Assembly: GCF_016086655.4 (NCBI RefSeq)
Contig: NW_027293787.1
Location: forward strand, 61,001-125,000
Reading direction: 5' to 3'
DNA length: 64,000 nucleotides
Source of the DNA: Lepeophtheirus salmonis
Taxonomy: Eukaryota; Arthropoda; Copepoda; Siphonostomatoida; Caligidae
The notes below the pieces were generated by a model. The model saw only the letters and a program-made list of their open reading frames with translations. It did no database searches and had not been told where the DNA came from. Each line of letters begins with the position of its first letter. Position 1 is the first letter of the stretch. Below, in pieces: positions 11,645 through 23,760 of the stretch. The translations under genes and the position numbers were made by a program.

Positions 11645-12390
11645 CCTCCTAAAAAAATGACATTCTGATCGTCCAAATCATGCAGACATTGTCTCTCAAA
11701 TCGAACAAAAGTACGTAGCGGAAGAGGTCAGCAACATAACTCTTGACGTAACAGAACTACGTCTTCCAAAATTCTCAGCGATAGATACAGAAAATTGGTT
11801 TCGAAGAATTGAGTTGGATTTTTTGATGAGGAAGATCAATGAAGATCTGACCAATATTGTTTCAAGGTTTTAGCATTACCTGGTAAAGTTTTTAAGTCTA
11901 TTCCTATTAAAAAGAAGGTTTCATGTATAATTGTGCAAAAAGGCTATTTTACAGAAATATGGTCTCTCACCTTCAGATATAATTAAAAAAAGTTCTGATA
12001 TGTTGTGCCATTCATCGGGATTTTTCCCTTGGGAAGTTATAGATGAAGTTGAGCGTCTCCTTGACCAGGAATACATCCATGATTTGCGTCATCACTTACT
12101 AAGGGATGCACTCATCAGAAATGGGCCTAAAGACCAGCAAGGGTACTTGAGAGCACAGTCCTATTCAATTGAAGAGTTGAAACAAATGTGTAGCAAAAAG
12201 AACTTAGCAATTCACATATTTCCACTGTTGAAGACTCTTCTACTTTGCCTCCTATCAATCATGTTTCCAAAAAAACCTTTTCATAACAGATCCAAATTTA
12301 CCAAATTTAAGGAGAAACAAGTTATCTTCTATTATGTTTCTAAATTTGGAATGATCACAACTACCTGCTCAGGAGGTAATGACCATTTTT
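11645..12390 (+). pseudogene. gag polyprotein region of the gypsy element
   Basis: A start-like ATGCCTCC at 11642 is followed by frame changes. The region then reads LPKFSAIDTENWFRRIELDF, a gag block typical of these elements (LP-F---D-E-WF---E--F), followed by LPGKVFKSI and a long open stretch from 11931. The latter contains VERLLDQEYIHDLRHHLL and RAQSYSIEELKQMC. At about 12330-12385 a degraded zinc-knuckle-like segment, FYYVSKFGMITTTCSGG, corresponds to the family pattern C-YH-KFG--A--C--PC with key Cys/His lost. Stops and at least one frameshift (near 11870-11930) inactivate it. Gag would package the element RNA in cytoplasmic particles. Confidence 0.65.
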
Positions 12391-12399
12391 TTGTACTTT

Positions 12400-12640
12400 T
12401 TTCAAAAACTAAATTACCTTCGATTGCACGGGATCTATCATTCCATTTAAAAAATATTAAAGTCTGGTTCGAAAAAACTCTCCCCTATTATTGGATATGG
12501 AGGAGCCCTCGTTGATGTTATTGGTATAACAATTTTAACTCTCAATCTAGAAAATCTAGGAGATGTCTAATGGAAATTTATTGTGGTACAAAGTGGTCGT
12601 CCAATTTTGGGTGCAGATTTTTAATATAATTTTAGATTTA
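12400..12640 (+). pseudogene. Retropepsin-like protease region
   Basis: The frame near 12480-12510 followed by a shift reads IIGYGGALVDVIGITILTLN, and about 50 bases later VVQSGRPILGADFL. The spacing and the closing ILGADFL match the flap and C-terminal part of Ty3/gypsy aspartic proteases. The active-site DTGA is not recognisable. The region is interrupted by a stop and frameshift. Confidence 0.55.
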
Positions 12641-13260
12641 GAATGGATATTATCAATAAAAAGTTATTCCAAAATGAACTCTGCTTCATTTCAGAACTAT
12701 CGAAGACTCAAGAAATCAAATCAAAATATCTCTTTGATTATAAAGTTTCATTGAAACCTATCCAGCTCATTGCAAAATCACGTAAGTTAGATGGTGAGAA
12801 GTTAAATTTTTTGACAAGACGAAATCAACGAATCGTTGAAGAAATTAATTATATGATCGTCTCATTTCAATTTTTCTTCCGCTATTCACGTGGTTCCAAA
12901 ACCCAAAAGAAGCTGGTGATTGTACGGCAACTATCGTCAATTAAATAGATGAATATGAATAACACTTTTATAAATAAAGCTGCAATCAGTACGCCATTTG
13001 GTTTATATGAATATTTTAGGATGCCTTTTGCTCTTATAAATGTTGCTCAGATATTTCAAAGATTCAATGATTCAATTCTACGAGGAATTTCAAATGTGCT
13101 TGTGTATCTTAATGATATCCATGTCCCTTATGAGTCGATGGATGAACATTGGAAAGAGATAAACGTCGATTTATCACAAAACACTTAAAAAAGATGATAT
13201 GATCCTCTTCCCTGAAAATGTGAGGTTTTCATGAAATCGGTAGTCTTCCTTGGACATTCT
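12640..13260 (+). pseudogene. Reverse transcriptase region, truncated and mutated
   Basis: The best block (12949-13188) reads KAAISTPFGLYEYFRMPFAL followed by INVAQIFQRF and then VLVYLNDIHV. This is palm motif B through C of Ty3/gypsy RT. The catalytic YLDD-type box is YLND here, so one essential aspartate is replaced by Asn. About 12600-12940 corresponds to the RT N-terminus but is poorly matched and probably carries a deletion, since the first catalytic block is not visible. Downstream VVFLGHSISLIG (near 13235-13270) is the thumb motif. The enzyme would copy element RNA into DNA; this copy cannot. Confidence 0.8.
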
Positions 13261-13269
13261 ATTTCATTG

Positions 13270-13900
13270 ATAGGTTTTTGAACTCTAGAATGTAAGGTAA
13301 AGGCAATACAATAAGTACCAGCTTTTTAAATCAAAAGACGACCAGCATAGATTTTTGGGCATGGCACAATATTACTCTCAGTTCATCGAAAGATTGTCTC
13401 AATGGACAGTTCATTTGTATCCCCTGTTATAGAATAATGTAAAATTTAATTGGAATACAGAACATGAGCACGCCTTTCAAAGTATTAAAAATAGTTTGCC
13501 TAAAAATACTCAACTTGCATTCTAAGAAAGTGCATTGCCTTCATCCCTGCCGACTGATAAATTTGATACAGGGATAGGAGCTGTTTTTGAGTAAAAGGGA
13601 AATGGACACTGGCAATCTCTAACTTTTTGGTCTCGGGCTCTTTCAATGACACAACAGAAATATTCTACATTTGATAGGGAATTATTAAATGACAAGGAAA
13701 GCATCGAACAGTTGCTATGGGCTTTGGATGGACAAGTTTTTAAATTTTCTTGTACCACAAGCCTTTCGTAATTGCAGTTGACATTCGCAATCCCTCTTGG
13801 ACACCATGACAGTTCCATACTTTTGCATTCATCGCAGAATTCAATTGTGATATCGAACACGTTTCTGGAAAATTAAATCATACTTTCTAGAATTATAAAT
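13270..13900 (+). pseudogene. RT thumb / RNase H region
   Basis: After a stop, the frame reads FLGMAQYYSQFIERLSQW, then FNWNTEHEHAFQSIKNSL, LPTDKFDTGIGAVFE, LTFWSRALSMTQQKYSTFDR and ELLNDKESIEQ. This order is the connection and RNase H domain of Ty3/gypsy pol. The first RNase H aspartate motif (family D-S-GAVL) is degraded to DTGIGAV. The remainder has stops near 13770-13800. The antisense frame at 13522-13860 is a shadow. Confidence 0.75.
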
Positions 13901-14089
13901 AACATCACAATAGGTCCAACCTTCATTGAAGATATAATTGAGGATCAAAAGGAACAGGATCCTCATGTACAAAAGTTTATCATTAAATCTTCTTTTAAAT
14001 ACATTTCCGGAGCCCTACCTGCTGGTTTTGGCAATGTTGACGTATTCCGTGTGGCTGTGTCATCTCTAGAATTGCGTTAAAGAATCGTG

Positions 14090-15041
14090 CATTCTGTACA
14101 GAGGGACAATCATCTGGTATTCAAAGAAACGTAAAGGAGGGTTTCACTTTTTTATGCTTGGCCTTATTTGCGAGCAGACGTCAGAAACTTCACTAAAGAG
14201 TATTTGGCATGTCAGAAAACCAAACCTTTCAGGACATCAAAAACAACGATTTCTTTCGATCCTCCCCTGAAAAACTTTCCTTTATTCATGTAGAAATAAT
14301 TGGTCCATTCTAATTCATTCAGGGACAGCTTTATGTCCTAACTAAATTTATGGATCATTTCACAAGGTGGCCAGAAGTGACACCTATTCCAGATATAACC
14401 TCTATGACAATAGTCAATAATTTTTTGAGTGGTTTAATTTCGAGGGTTGGAATTCCAGAAACCATTGTGTCTGACTGAGGAACACAGTTCACAAGTTCAT
14501 TATGGATGGGTGTTACCAGGACACTTGGGATTGCAAGCAATAACACAAACTCGTATAATCCAGCGTCCAACCGACTCATAGAACAATTCCACTGCTCATT
14601 TAAGACTGGGCTCGTAGCACGAATGCTGAAAGAAAAAGAAGACTGGATCAATAAGCTCCCTGTAGTTTTATGGGGATTGAGGAACTCAGTACCAATAGAC
14701 CTAGATCTTTTCAATTACACACAGGCGGCTCAGGATCCATGGCCTTTAATTTTTTAAATGCGTCCACCTTTACTTCTGGTAACCTCGTCGTCGAAAGTTT
14801 CTTTAGAACAATGGAGAAAATAACACACGTTCCTCCGAGACACTTTAATAAAGAAGCAATGAACAAACAATTAAAAAAAAACGAATTCGTTTTTGTTAAA
14901 AATAAACCCATAAAAGAGTCTCTTTCTCCAACTTTCTTGGGCCTGTTAAAGGTGATTGAGAGGCCAAATCGTTACTATAAATTGTGCTTTGGAGCAAGAA
15001 CTGACAATGTCTTGATAAATAGACTTCAACCTGCATTTTGA
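14090..15041 (+). pseudogene. Integrase core and C-terminal domain of the gypsy element
   Basis: From about 14270 the frame reads FIHVEIIGPF (first Asp replaced by Glu-like context), LYVLTKFMDHFTRWPEVTPI, then a stop just after ETIVSD where the family continues DRG-QF, and FTSSLW. The block SYNPASNRLIEQFHCSFK contains the expected third catalytic Glu (family HP-SNG--ERFH). A second frame (14670-15041) carries PPRHFNKEAMNKQLKK, FVFVKNKPIKESL and a terminal VLINRLQPAF. The last is the normal end of pol in this group (D-V-IDRLKPA). The gene stop at 15039-15041 lies about 155 bases before the 3' LTR. Confidence 0.8.
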
Positions 15042-15197
15042 GTTCCAAGTATCCTTCCAGTGTCTCCAACTATGAGATACATAAGATTTACAACTGGAGA
15101 ATGATCTATTTGTTAATTTATGTATTTTTTTATGATGCATTTTATTGTGTATTACTAACTAGACAATCTCTTTACTCACTCTGTCGTCTAGAGGGAG

Positions 15198-15329
15198 TAG
15201 TTTTGGAGTTCGACTTTTTTAGATGATATTAATTATTCATAATTGTACCTTGTATTCTTTTTCTTTTCTTTTTTCCTTTTTCTTTTCGTATAAAGGAATG
15301 AGTTAGAATAAAGATATTTAAATCTTAAA
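15198..15329 (+). repeat. 3' LTR of the gypsy element
   Basis: Starts after a purine-rich tract (AGAGGGAG at 15190-15197, a likely polypurine primer) and matches the 5' LTR, with a 13-base deletion after AAAGGAATG. Differences from the 5' LTR outside the deletion are modest, suggesting moderate age. Confidence 0.75.
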
Positions 15330-17840
15330 TATATGCACTTTTGTAGCACCGTGTATTACAGGCATATATTTTAATATTTTTCTTCATTTTTAGTATTTTA
15401 ATCTCGTTTTTTATACCATTATTAAATATTACTATCAAATCTACTTCTAGTGTTCATTTATGCTAAACATGAAATCCCATTATACCAAATTATTCCGTTT
15501 GAATTACAAAAACTATCTTTTTAATTTTTTAAAAATACGACATTTTATTTCTAATCCCTTCATTTGTAAAGTTGATTTTTTTTAAATGGTGTAATATTTT
15601 TATTAAATAAAATGTAAAAAAAGATTTATGAATGAATAATTGTATCTACTTAATTCATTGTTTCATTATTAAGATTATCAACTTTTTTCTAATATAACCA
15701 TCTTGTTTCCCTTGCTCAATTTTTTTTTTTTGTAAATGTTCTTTTACCGCTCACAACTTTAAGTAGTACATTATATTTTATTGAGTTTAAGCACTGATAG
15801 AGACAAAGAAAGTCGACTTTGAGAAATGGGTGCTTTGATAAGTAGCTTAGTGGCTTTTTCCTGATCCTAAAGTTCCTTAATAGAAGTGCCCATGTTGAAT
15901 TTGGGTGGTTATTATGGACATACACCAACATCGCCCATTGTATTTCCATTTCTCGTTTGTATAATTTTAAATACTACACTCTTTTTATTTTCTTGCTCGG
16001 AGTTTAAAAGTAACCATAGTAAGACATGCTGAGAGTTAGGATGACAATGCTGCCCGCCTTTCTCCACAAGTTTCATCGTTATACTATTTACTTTTTTTTA
16101 AAGTGTATACTTTTTTCCATACGCTAAATTAAATGTATTTTATGAAGTATATGTTGTCGCTCAAAAGAACGAATGGTTCGCGAACGACACAGCACTAAGG
16201 AGGAAATTGTGTCACAATAGAAAATGCCGGATTCTGATGACTGGTAAGTAGAATAGTATTTAAAAACTCCCTCCTAATATAAATGTAGACTAGTAATACA
16301 AATTTCAGATGGTAATTTGCATTACTCCCTCATGTAAGACAATAAAGTCTTTAAATATGTGAGTATGTATAAGAATACGGAAGTAAAAAAATGTCATGCT
16401 TAAATAAGATAAAATTTGTATTCAAAAAAAAAAAAAAAAAAAAAATGCACTATCTACCGGTAGTGCATATTTTTACTGTTCACAAGTAGTGTTGTATCAG
16501 CCCTTATTATTATTCGGTCTAGTCCAGTCTTAGGACCGTTCCTAACTGTCCATGGGACCATTTCTTTGGACTATTATTATTAGAAACTAATTTGAAATGA
16601 AGAAATAACGTTGAGTTACGTCCTCAGGGGAAAAACTTGACAAGTTTTTGTATTATTATTTAGGAAGAAGCTGGACCGAACTTTAGACTTATTGTGGTGG
16701 CACAGTTAAAATGCTACGGATTAGCATCACTCATAAAAACTTCGTTTTATCACATGCACAGTTGATATAACAAATCAAAAATATATTCAATTACTTTGCT
16801 AATTTTTTGTAAGTGTTTTATTGGCTATTTCTTTTAATTAAAGCAAAGAGACTTGCTATAAAAAAAATATAATGAGGAGTCGGCTTACATCAATTAACTC
16901 AGGAACATAAAGAAAATGTACGACTGTGTTATTTGATTTTCTGTCAAAACCGCAAGAACAGTTATTTTTGGCCCCACTGTTTATGTTTTTTTAAACGTAC
17001 TTCTGGTTGTTTAGTTGGGATCTAGATACTTACATAACAAATAAAATTTAAAAAAATTAGTTAATGTAGCTCCACTAATTTCTGAAATAAAACGTGTCAA
17101 AATTCCGGAATCAAAATGTCTGATTTCCACTTACGCACCCAGTATTTTGTAAATGATAACAATAATTGAAATATTTTAGGGATTTCTAATTTTTAAAATA
17201 TATTAATTTTTTTTGTATTTCTTTATTATGAAGCTCTCAAAATTTATTATTTTCTTTCTATTTAATAAATATGTTGAGTATAATTTAAAACTTTACCATG
17301 CTTACTGAGTAAATTAGATCCTTATTTTTATATAAATGATGATTTTGGTAAATATGTGATCAAAGATTGTTCGAAAAAATCATTTTTAAAAACTCTTAAA
17401 TATTTTTTTCAAATTTGCACTAATTTATATATAAGTCGCATTATTTTAAATTAAAAATACGTAGTCCATATTATTGTTTTCGATAGGATCTATGTAATTT
17501 TATTGAACTAATTGATTGTTTACTGCTCTAAATTATTATTTTATTCGTTAAGTTTTAGAACTGTACATTAAAAGTTCTTTTTACTGAACATTAATTTATG
17601 TTTATAATATATTGGTACTTAATATAATAACATAGTTTATTGTGTTTCTTCTCCACGAAGCAAACATAGAAACTTCCTTTTCCTCAAATAAGTTCTCCCA
17701 TTATAGAGACAAATTTGATAAGTTCTATTATTTCATTTTATGATTTTTCCAAAATTGTTTCACTTTTTTGAAATGGAAATTTGAATCCCCACTGTCCTCC
17801 CAGTTGCCAGAACTGGGCAACACTTGAGAGTGTTTATTAT
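15330..17840. other. Intergenic with one palindrome, no gene seen
   Basis: A+T-rich. An exact inverted repeat ATGCACTA / TAGTGCAT (16445-16452 and 16461-16468) follows an A-tract at 16425-16445. At 16520-16560 the text GGTCTAGTCCAGTC-TAGGACCG is related to the GGTCTAGACC repeats at 33.2 and 50 kb. No gene or RNA recognised; the short minus-strand frame at 15716-15949 has no motif. Confidence 0.45.
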
Positions 17841-17849
17841 AATATTTTT

Positions 17850-18489
17850 ATCTTATTTTTCTCTCTCCAATTGCATTGCTTTTATTCTATTACATTGTAA
17901 TTGTCTAATGGTTTCATCATAATATAATTGAGAGTAGGAATATGGGATCTCAAATTTTTGCAATACACAATTAGATTTTTTGAGATATTCTAGTTGATTG
18001 TTTGAGTGCTGTACTTATCAATTAAACTTTTAGTATTTTTAAGAGGTGCTTCTACCATAGCATTGCTTTGAGGATAATACAGACTCGAATGTGACGAAAT
18101 AATTCCATTTTTTTCGTAGAAAGTCTGTAAATTTTATTAATGTATAAATACTACTCTGATCCAATCTTAAATTATTAGATTATCCAAAATCCTTGAATCT
18201 CCTAGGAAACGTTTCAATAATATGATCAGTATTAGGATCCTTTTTACACTCCTCTATGAGTTAGATAGAGCATCGACACATACAAGGTAAGACTTCCCAT
18301 TTAATGAAATTAAATCCGCTGACACTTATTCAAAAATCATTGAAGGGATTACATCTGTCAATAATTCCTCTTTGTAGGTCGGTTACAAAGTCTGAAATGA
18401 GTCATAATATGAATTTGAGAAGGGGATCGTCGTCTTGGATTCCTCTACTTAATTAGTTTGTGTCTATTAACCTTGTCCACGACACAACA
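17850..18489 (-). pseudogene. Ty3/gypsy remnant: LTR edge joined to integrase
   Basis: On the minus strand the segment starts at 18489 with TGTTGTGTCGTGGACAAGG and resembles for about 65 bases the LTR edges at 56591 and 49871. Immediately after, translation gives VSADLISLNGKSYLVCVDAL, the first-aspartate block of a gypsy integrase. Farther down it gives FYEKNGIISSHSSLYYPQSN, then AMVEAPLKNTKSLIDKY, the block with the catalytic Glu. Stops and frameshifts separate the parts. Gag, protease, RT and RNase H are missing between the LTR edge and integrase, so this is a large internal deletion of the same family as the 55-56.6 kb element. The subfamily assignment rests mainly on the LTR match. Confidence 0.65.
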
Positions 18490-18689
18490 GTATGAACCTA
18501 TTGTTGTGGAAGAAATGAGAGGTATAATTTTGGTTGCATCTGCAAGATATATGACCTTATCGCTGAAATTTTTAACATAGGAACGGATACAAGGTCAACA
18601 GCATCAAAAGTAATCAAGAATAGTCCATCTGTGGTATTCAAAAACAGAATAATAAAGAATTTTAGGAAAAACTTGTTATACAATCCTAT

Positions 18690-19620
18690 TTTGTTATTTC
18701 ATTTTTAAGTAATGCCTTTAATTTGGAAATTTTAGTTCATTTTAATATATTTATTCAGCTTTTATATTTATAGTAAATACGACTCATCATCTGCAGAGCA
18801 CTGAATTTAAACTATAAATTTTTATTTATTTATCTATAATTAATTGACCTGGACTTTATTATTGCAATATCATCTTCTGTGTATAAATTTATATTAATAT
18901 GAAGGAACTGAATTAACCCATAAAAGATTTTCAGCTATACAAGTACAAAATCAGCTACATTGGCAACAATATTTATTCTAAAATAGCAGAATACATATAG
19001 TCAAACAAGTATATCAGTCGTGGAGATCTAGTGGATATAAATTATTTAGAGTGCTTATGATTGTTTGGATGTTGACGCACCTCATATATCAAAATATAAT
19101 TTTCTACCAAAACTGTTTTTCATCATCCTGTAATATACATTATACTTAATTACACTTTAAAAATACTTATTCATCTCAAAGCAAGTTTGAAGTTAAGTGA
19201 GAGTCATGTTCAATGCTCACTTCATCAATTTTTAAGATGAAAGAAAAAACATTGGAAAACGATATTCTTGATTCTTGGCTAGGATATATATATATATATA
19301 TTTCAAAGCAAGTGAGAAACTGTTTTCATAGTTATTTAATATAAAGAAAAAAATATTGTTTATCCAATTAATAACTATCAAATTAAAAAATCAGTTTTTG
19401 AAAACTTCAACGATTTAGCACTTTGTCGATAAGGTAGTAAGTGATTAGCATCATTATTAAGGAAAACTGCATGTATTTTTTTATTGATTTTAATAACGTA
19501 AAAACCTCGTCATCAGTTTTAATTTTGTAGATAAACATGTGTTATACATTAAAGTATTACTCAAAATTTTAGTTTAAAAAGCTAATCTAAGCCATGGCCA
19601 TTTTTTTACAAATATATTCT
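18690..19620. other. Intergenic, nothing recognised
   Basis: A+T-rich with a (TA)n tract at about 19285-19301. No gene-like frame or RNA. Confidence 0.5.
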
Positions 19621-19625
19621 TTATA

Positions 19626-20911
19626 AAGGGGTTTTCAATAAAAACGCTCACTTTTTACGTTGATAGGTTTCGAAAACAACGTCATATTTGTTATTGTGTC
19701 TTTGACAGTTGTGCTCAGAAATAATTGTAGTTTCATCATGGAGCAGTACACACTCGAGCAACGCTTGCAAATTATTAAAATTTATTCAAAAGGGGTGAGT
19801 CTTTGATCCAAACTTTAAGAGCGTTAACGCCAATTTATGGTCAACGTAATCGACCTGCAAAATCAACAATTCAACGTTCGGTAAAAAAATTGAGTCCACA
19901 TACACGCTACATAATGTTCCTGTGCCAGTGAGACAAAGAAATGCACGAAGTGTAAAAAATATTGCTGCCACAAGTGCATCAATTCAAGATGACCCAAATT
20001 TGTCTCTTACGCGCTGTTCTCAATCGTTGGGCATCTCTGTGACATTGTTGTGGCGAACTTTGATAAAAGATCTTGGCCTACACCCGTATAAGATCAAGTT
20101 GACACAAGAAATGAAGCCGCATGACCACTTCAAACATCGGGAATTCGTAAAATGAGATGAAGGAAAATTCGAAAATGATCCTGATTTTCAACGTAAAATC
20201 ATTTTCAGCGATGAGGCTCATTTTTGGCTCAATGGCTTTGTTAACAAGCAAAATATGCGCTATTGGGCCGGAAAACACACCCGTGATTCATGAGGCGCCA
20301 TTACATCTCCAAAAAAATTACTGTCTGGTGTGGATTGCATGCTGGCGGTGTCATTGGGCCGTACTTTTTCGCCAACGATAACAATCGCCACGTTACTGTG
20401 AATGGAAATCGTTACCACGCCATGATAACCGATTTTTTATGGCCTGAATTGGAAGATATGGACTTGGACGATATGTGGTTTCAACACACAGCAAATGTTA
20501 CAATCGATTTATTGAAGAGTCATTTTGGTGAGCGTCTTATCTCCAGAAATAGACCACTCAATTGGCCACCTCGCTTGTGCGATTTAACGCCTCTATACTG
20601 TTTTATTTGGGGTCACGTGAAAGCCCTGTTCTACAACAATAATCCGTCGACGTTAGAAGAGCTCAGAACAAATATTCAACGCGAAATTGCTGCAGTTTCA
20701 GCCAATTTATGCGGAAAAGTAGTCGAAAATTTGGTTCAACGATTGGACTTCGTAAAACGTGCACATGGTGGTCACTCAAACAACATCAAATTTTATTCAT
20801 AAATTAACTTGAATGTATTTTAACGACAAATAAAGAAACCGTCGATATCTCAAACTGTTTTCGTTTTATTTAAAAAAAAAAAAAGTGTAAGCGCTGTTAA
20901 TGAAAACCCTT
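19626..20911 (+). mobile_element. Mariner-type transposon with inverted ends and TA duplication
   Basis: The left end AAGGGGTTTTCAATAAAAAC and the reverse complement of the right end, AAGGGTTTTCATTAACAGCG, are imperfect inverted repeats. The similarity continues for about 30 bases, through CGCT-AC-CTTTTT. Both ends are flanked by TA (19624-19625 and 20912-20913), the standard Tc1/mariner target duplication. Length 1286 bp is normal for the group. The single transposase gene inside is disrupted. Confidence 0.85.
19738..20802 (+). pseudogene. Mariner transposase, frameshifted, catalytic segment deleted
   Basis: The start ATG at 19738 gives MEQYTLEQRLQIIKIYSKG, a typical first HTH of this mariner subtype. 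After frameshifts, 19922-20153 reads ARSVKNIAATSASIQDDPN and LTRCSQSLGISVTLLWRTL, the second HTH. A stop at 20153-20155 precedes IIFSDEAHFWLNGFVNKQN, which holds the first catalytic Asp. Then 20290-20802 is open, with VTVNGNRYHAMITDFLWPEL and DLDDMWFQHTANVTIDLL. The family has FQQDGATCHTA at that point, so about five residues including the second catalytic Asp are missing. RPLNWPPRLCDLTPLYCF keeps the third Asp. The end, RAHGGHSNNIKFYS, is complete. Inactive. Confidence 0.85.
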
Positions 20912-20913
20912 TA

Positions 20914-21970
20914 CTAATACAGGAAAGTTTGATTGGATATACGACATCTTTTTGTGTATTAAGAAATAACAATTTAATCTTGTTGATGAAACTTAGCAGT
21001 TGTATCACATCTAGCATCGAGTGTTTATACAGTGTATACTGTATTTATATATAGTATTTTCGCCTTCCTGATGACAATTATTGATTTTTGAGAGTTTGTA
21101 ATTGTTTATTAACCGGAAGAGTCCCTACTTTTAATAACGCAACCTAATATTATAAAATATTCACCTATAAGTAATCCAGATGGACTGAAAAATAAATCCA
21201 CGATGTTACCTGGCAAATTGTAGTGCTCCCTGAGTTACATCATATAAATATTTTTGATCTAAGAGATAACAGTATAAATTATAGGATGTATTTTGCAAAC
21301 ATCATCGAGCGTGTGTACTAATTTGTATTATTTATATGGAATAAATTAAAAGTAGTATTAGGTCTAATTATTCTTTATTCAACAGTTTTTTCCAAATTAT
21401 TGAAATAATTCTATAATAATAATTATTATCTTAATTAATTTTTTTTTGTTGAGTTATTCATGTTTAAGGCAAATGATTTTCTTTTTTAGTTTTATGAATC
21501 ATGCTATAAAATTTATTTTTAAAGTTTTTCTTAAAAATATAAACATATCCCCAGAAATTTTTAAAATATAATAGTATCAATTATTGTCATAAATATTACA
21601 AATAAATTTAATATTTTCAAAGAACTCACTGTTTTCATTATAAATAATTTCAATCATACATACAAATATATATTTTTTGACTAGCAACATTTAAAAATAT
21701 TTCTCTGGCGTCTTTATTTTCTGTAATTACTTCATATAGATTTCAGGAAACGATACAAATTAAGTAAATATAATCTGAAGGATATGTAATTTCTTCTCAA
21801 TGACTCATATTGATTAAAGAGTCTTTGACTGCTCGAGACTCATCATCCATAAATACTACTTCAAAAATAAATTTTAGGAAATTATTTAATTGAAAAAGTT
21901 TTCAATTGGCAACAGTTGCTTGACACAGATTTCTTTAGGTTTCGAGCTACATATCCACTTATAAAAAATT
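20914..21970. other. Intergenic, nothing recognised
   Basis: Strongly A+T-rich. No coding or RNA feature seen. Confidence 0.5.
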
Positions 21971-21977
21971 ATAAATT

Positions 21978-23110
21978 TTAATCAAGTTCATCACAATCAA
22001 ATTCCATTAAATTATCAACATCTGATATTGACAGAAGATTTACCAATTTTTTTTTTAATATTATAGGTGCATCTTCTTTAAACAATACTTCCTTAATATC
22101 ACTTATTTTCAGTTTAGAGAATTTGATAAGTGGCTTTACTCGAATATTCCCCTCCCCTTCCAAGCAGTTCTTGACAGACAAAAAGTAATTTGTACCAGAC
22201 AACTGTATATATCTTCTAAATCATGCTTCAATGAAGTCACATGGAATTACACCTAAAATGACTAAGTGTAAACCATAGGTTTGAAGAAGTTCCTGAGTAA
22301 GCTCTATTTAAGCGAAATTTGAGTATTTCACAGCAATGAATGTTTTCCTCAAAAGTCCTGGCTGTTAACTCACCTCCCAACTCTTTATTCAATCATCAAC
22401 ATCTTTCAAAAATTGGATTTTTTCATCGTACATACTTTGTATAGGATTTTGAAGGTTATCCCTATTCTACAGTCAGTGGCCGGTGATCTAACAATCAATG
22501 CGTTCCAATAGTTACGAATCAGCTTTAGAAAAGGGATTGTTTCAAGAAAATGGGGATGGATTTTTGAGTACATCTCCAGGGCATCAATGGTGCTGTGGTG
22601 AAACAGAGAATAACGCTAACTTGACATTAGTTTTTTTCGATAGTACATGGACGGATCAATTTGTGTGCATATTTAATTGACTTTCCGACTTCAATGATCT
22701 ATAGAAACTTATCATGTTCAAACTTTGGAGATCCAATCTTAATTCCACGGGATTTAGAATATTTCAAAAATCGTCTATAAACCAAATTATTGTTTAAGCT
22801 CTTAAAAATTATGGGTTGAATAAAAAATAGGAAATTTTTTCCAAAATTCTTTTTCTGAAGAGTGAATGTAATAGCTCAATGGCGAACCGGAAAGTAATTC
22901 TTCGAATACAAATTTGCAGTTTGCACTGTAGTTGTCGACAAGTGTAGCAATTACTCGGAATCCAACTTTATATACTGCCTGTATAATAAGATCATAATGT
23001 TGCTCTAATATTTTGGAGTCTTCATTTAATCCATATGATTAGAAAGACGACTATTTAAAGAGAGTTATTCAACATTAATTTCTTCAATGGAAGTAATGTT
23101 ATCTGTTTCA
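21978..23110 (-). pseudogene. P-element-like (THAP9-type) transposase remnant
   Basis: Minus strand, from high to low coordinates. About 23040-22860 translates to YDLIIQAVYKVGFRVIATLV, DNYSANCKFVFEELL, then a region ending FYSTHNF. After a one-base frameshift it continues KSLNNNLVYRRFLKY. This resembles the RNase H-like core of P-element transposases: a hydrophobic strand with V-DN---N, and later the conserved FD--H--KN--NN block, with the Asp of that block lost. Next, about 22680-22590 reads KYAHKLIRPCTIEKTNVKLAL, like the P-element segment after the core. The final open frame (22202-21978) is acidic at its end and may be the C-terminus. Many stops and frameshifts. Family recognition is from memory, without a profile search. 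Confidence 0.55.
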
Positions 23111-23334
23111 AGAAATTTGGCCCATATTTTTCGTTTGACAAGAAGATAAAGGGTGTATCTATAAATCTATGTACCATTAATATCTATCTAAAAATTGTAA
23201 ATTTCAATGGGGAATATGAATTTTGAGAAACACACACAAACAAACAAAAACATTTAAAATATTAGCAATATTATATTAAATATAATATTAATAATAATTT
23301 AATAATATTGAAGTTATTTTGCCTTCAGTTTCAT

Positions 23335-23604
23335 TCAGGACTTTGAATAGAAGTCACCCCTATTCATACGGAGACCCTCCAGGATAAAAACCAACGGAAG
23401 TTTTTTTCCTTTACGTGAAACCCCTACTCTAACCATCAGAAATTGATTATTAATACTCTTTGGAACAGTTTGGAGGTCTAAGGCGACACTTTTTGATGTG
23501 GAGACCAACATTCCGTCATTTGGTCGGTTAAATTTTGAATCTCGGTCCGATGTTTTCACATCTGAAATGGCAAAAGGCCCGATCAGTTTGTAAAATTCAT
23601 ACAT
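23335..23604 (-). pseudogene. Mariner-type transposase fragment (first-aspartate region)
   Basis: An 89-codon frame reads ISDVKTSDRDSKFNRPNDG (family FSDEK-FTVD---N--ND), then NNQFLMVRVGVSRKGKK (family P-SVMVLGVVS--G), then LEGLRMNRGDFYSKS (family P-GLRMN---Y). The order matches the stretch from the first catalytic Asp towards the second. Glu after Asp is changed to Val (SDVK for SDEK). It lies between two P-element-like remnants and ends in a stop, so it is a fragment, probably an insertion later truncated. Confidence 0.5.
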
Positions 23605-23760
23605 TTTTTAACTTCTTTTAAAACACTTCATCCGTGACATTCTGACCGTAAAGAAACTTAAGGGACCCTATCTCTATATCTTTTTGGATGATTCAACTCA
23701 TCGAAGTATTTGACAAGCTGATGTCCGTCGCCATTTTGCCCATTGATATGTTGGTGGTGT

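Larger units (their letters stand above)
11477..15329 (+). mobile_element. Ty3/gypsy LTR retrotransposon, near-complete but inactivated
   Basis: Two direct repeats of about 143 and 132 bp bound an interior of about 3.6 kb. Directly after the 5' LTR is an 18-base match to the 3' end of tRNA-Trp. The interior then shows, in order, gag, protease, reverse transcriptase, RNase H, integrase and an integrase C-terminal region, which is the Ty3/gypsy order. Every domain carries stops or frameshifts, and part of the RT region is missing, so the copy is dead. The short LTRs, the tRNA-Trp primer and the gag-type zinc-knuckle text recall the CsRn1-like group known from flatworms and arthropods. No certain target duplication; a 4-base TATA at both edges is possible but ambiguous in this A+T-rich context. 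Confidence 0.85.

Noticed and set aside
14355..14911. Minus-strand frames of 119 and 66 codons
   Set aside because: Antisense to the integrase of the plus-strand gypsy element.
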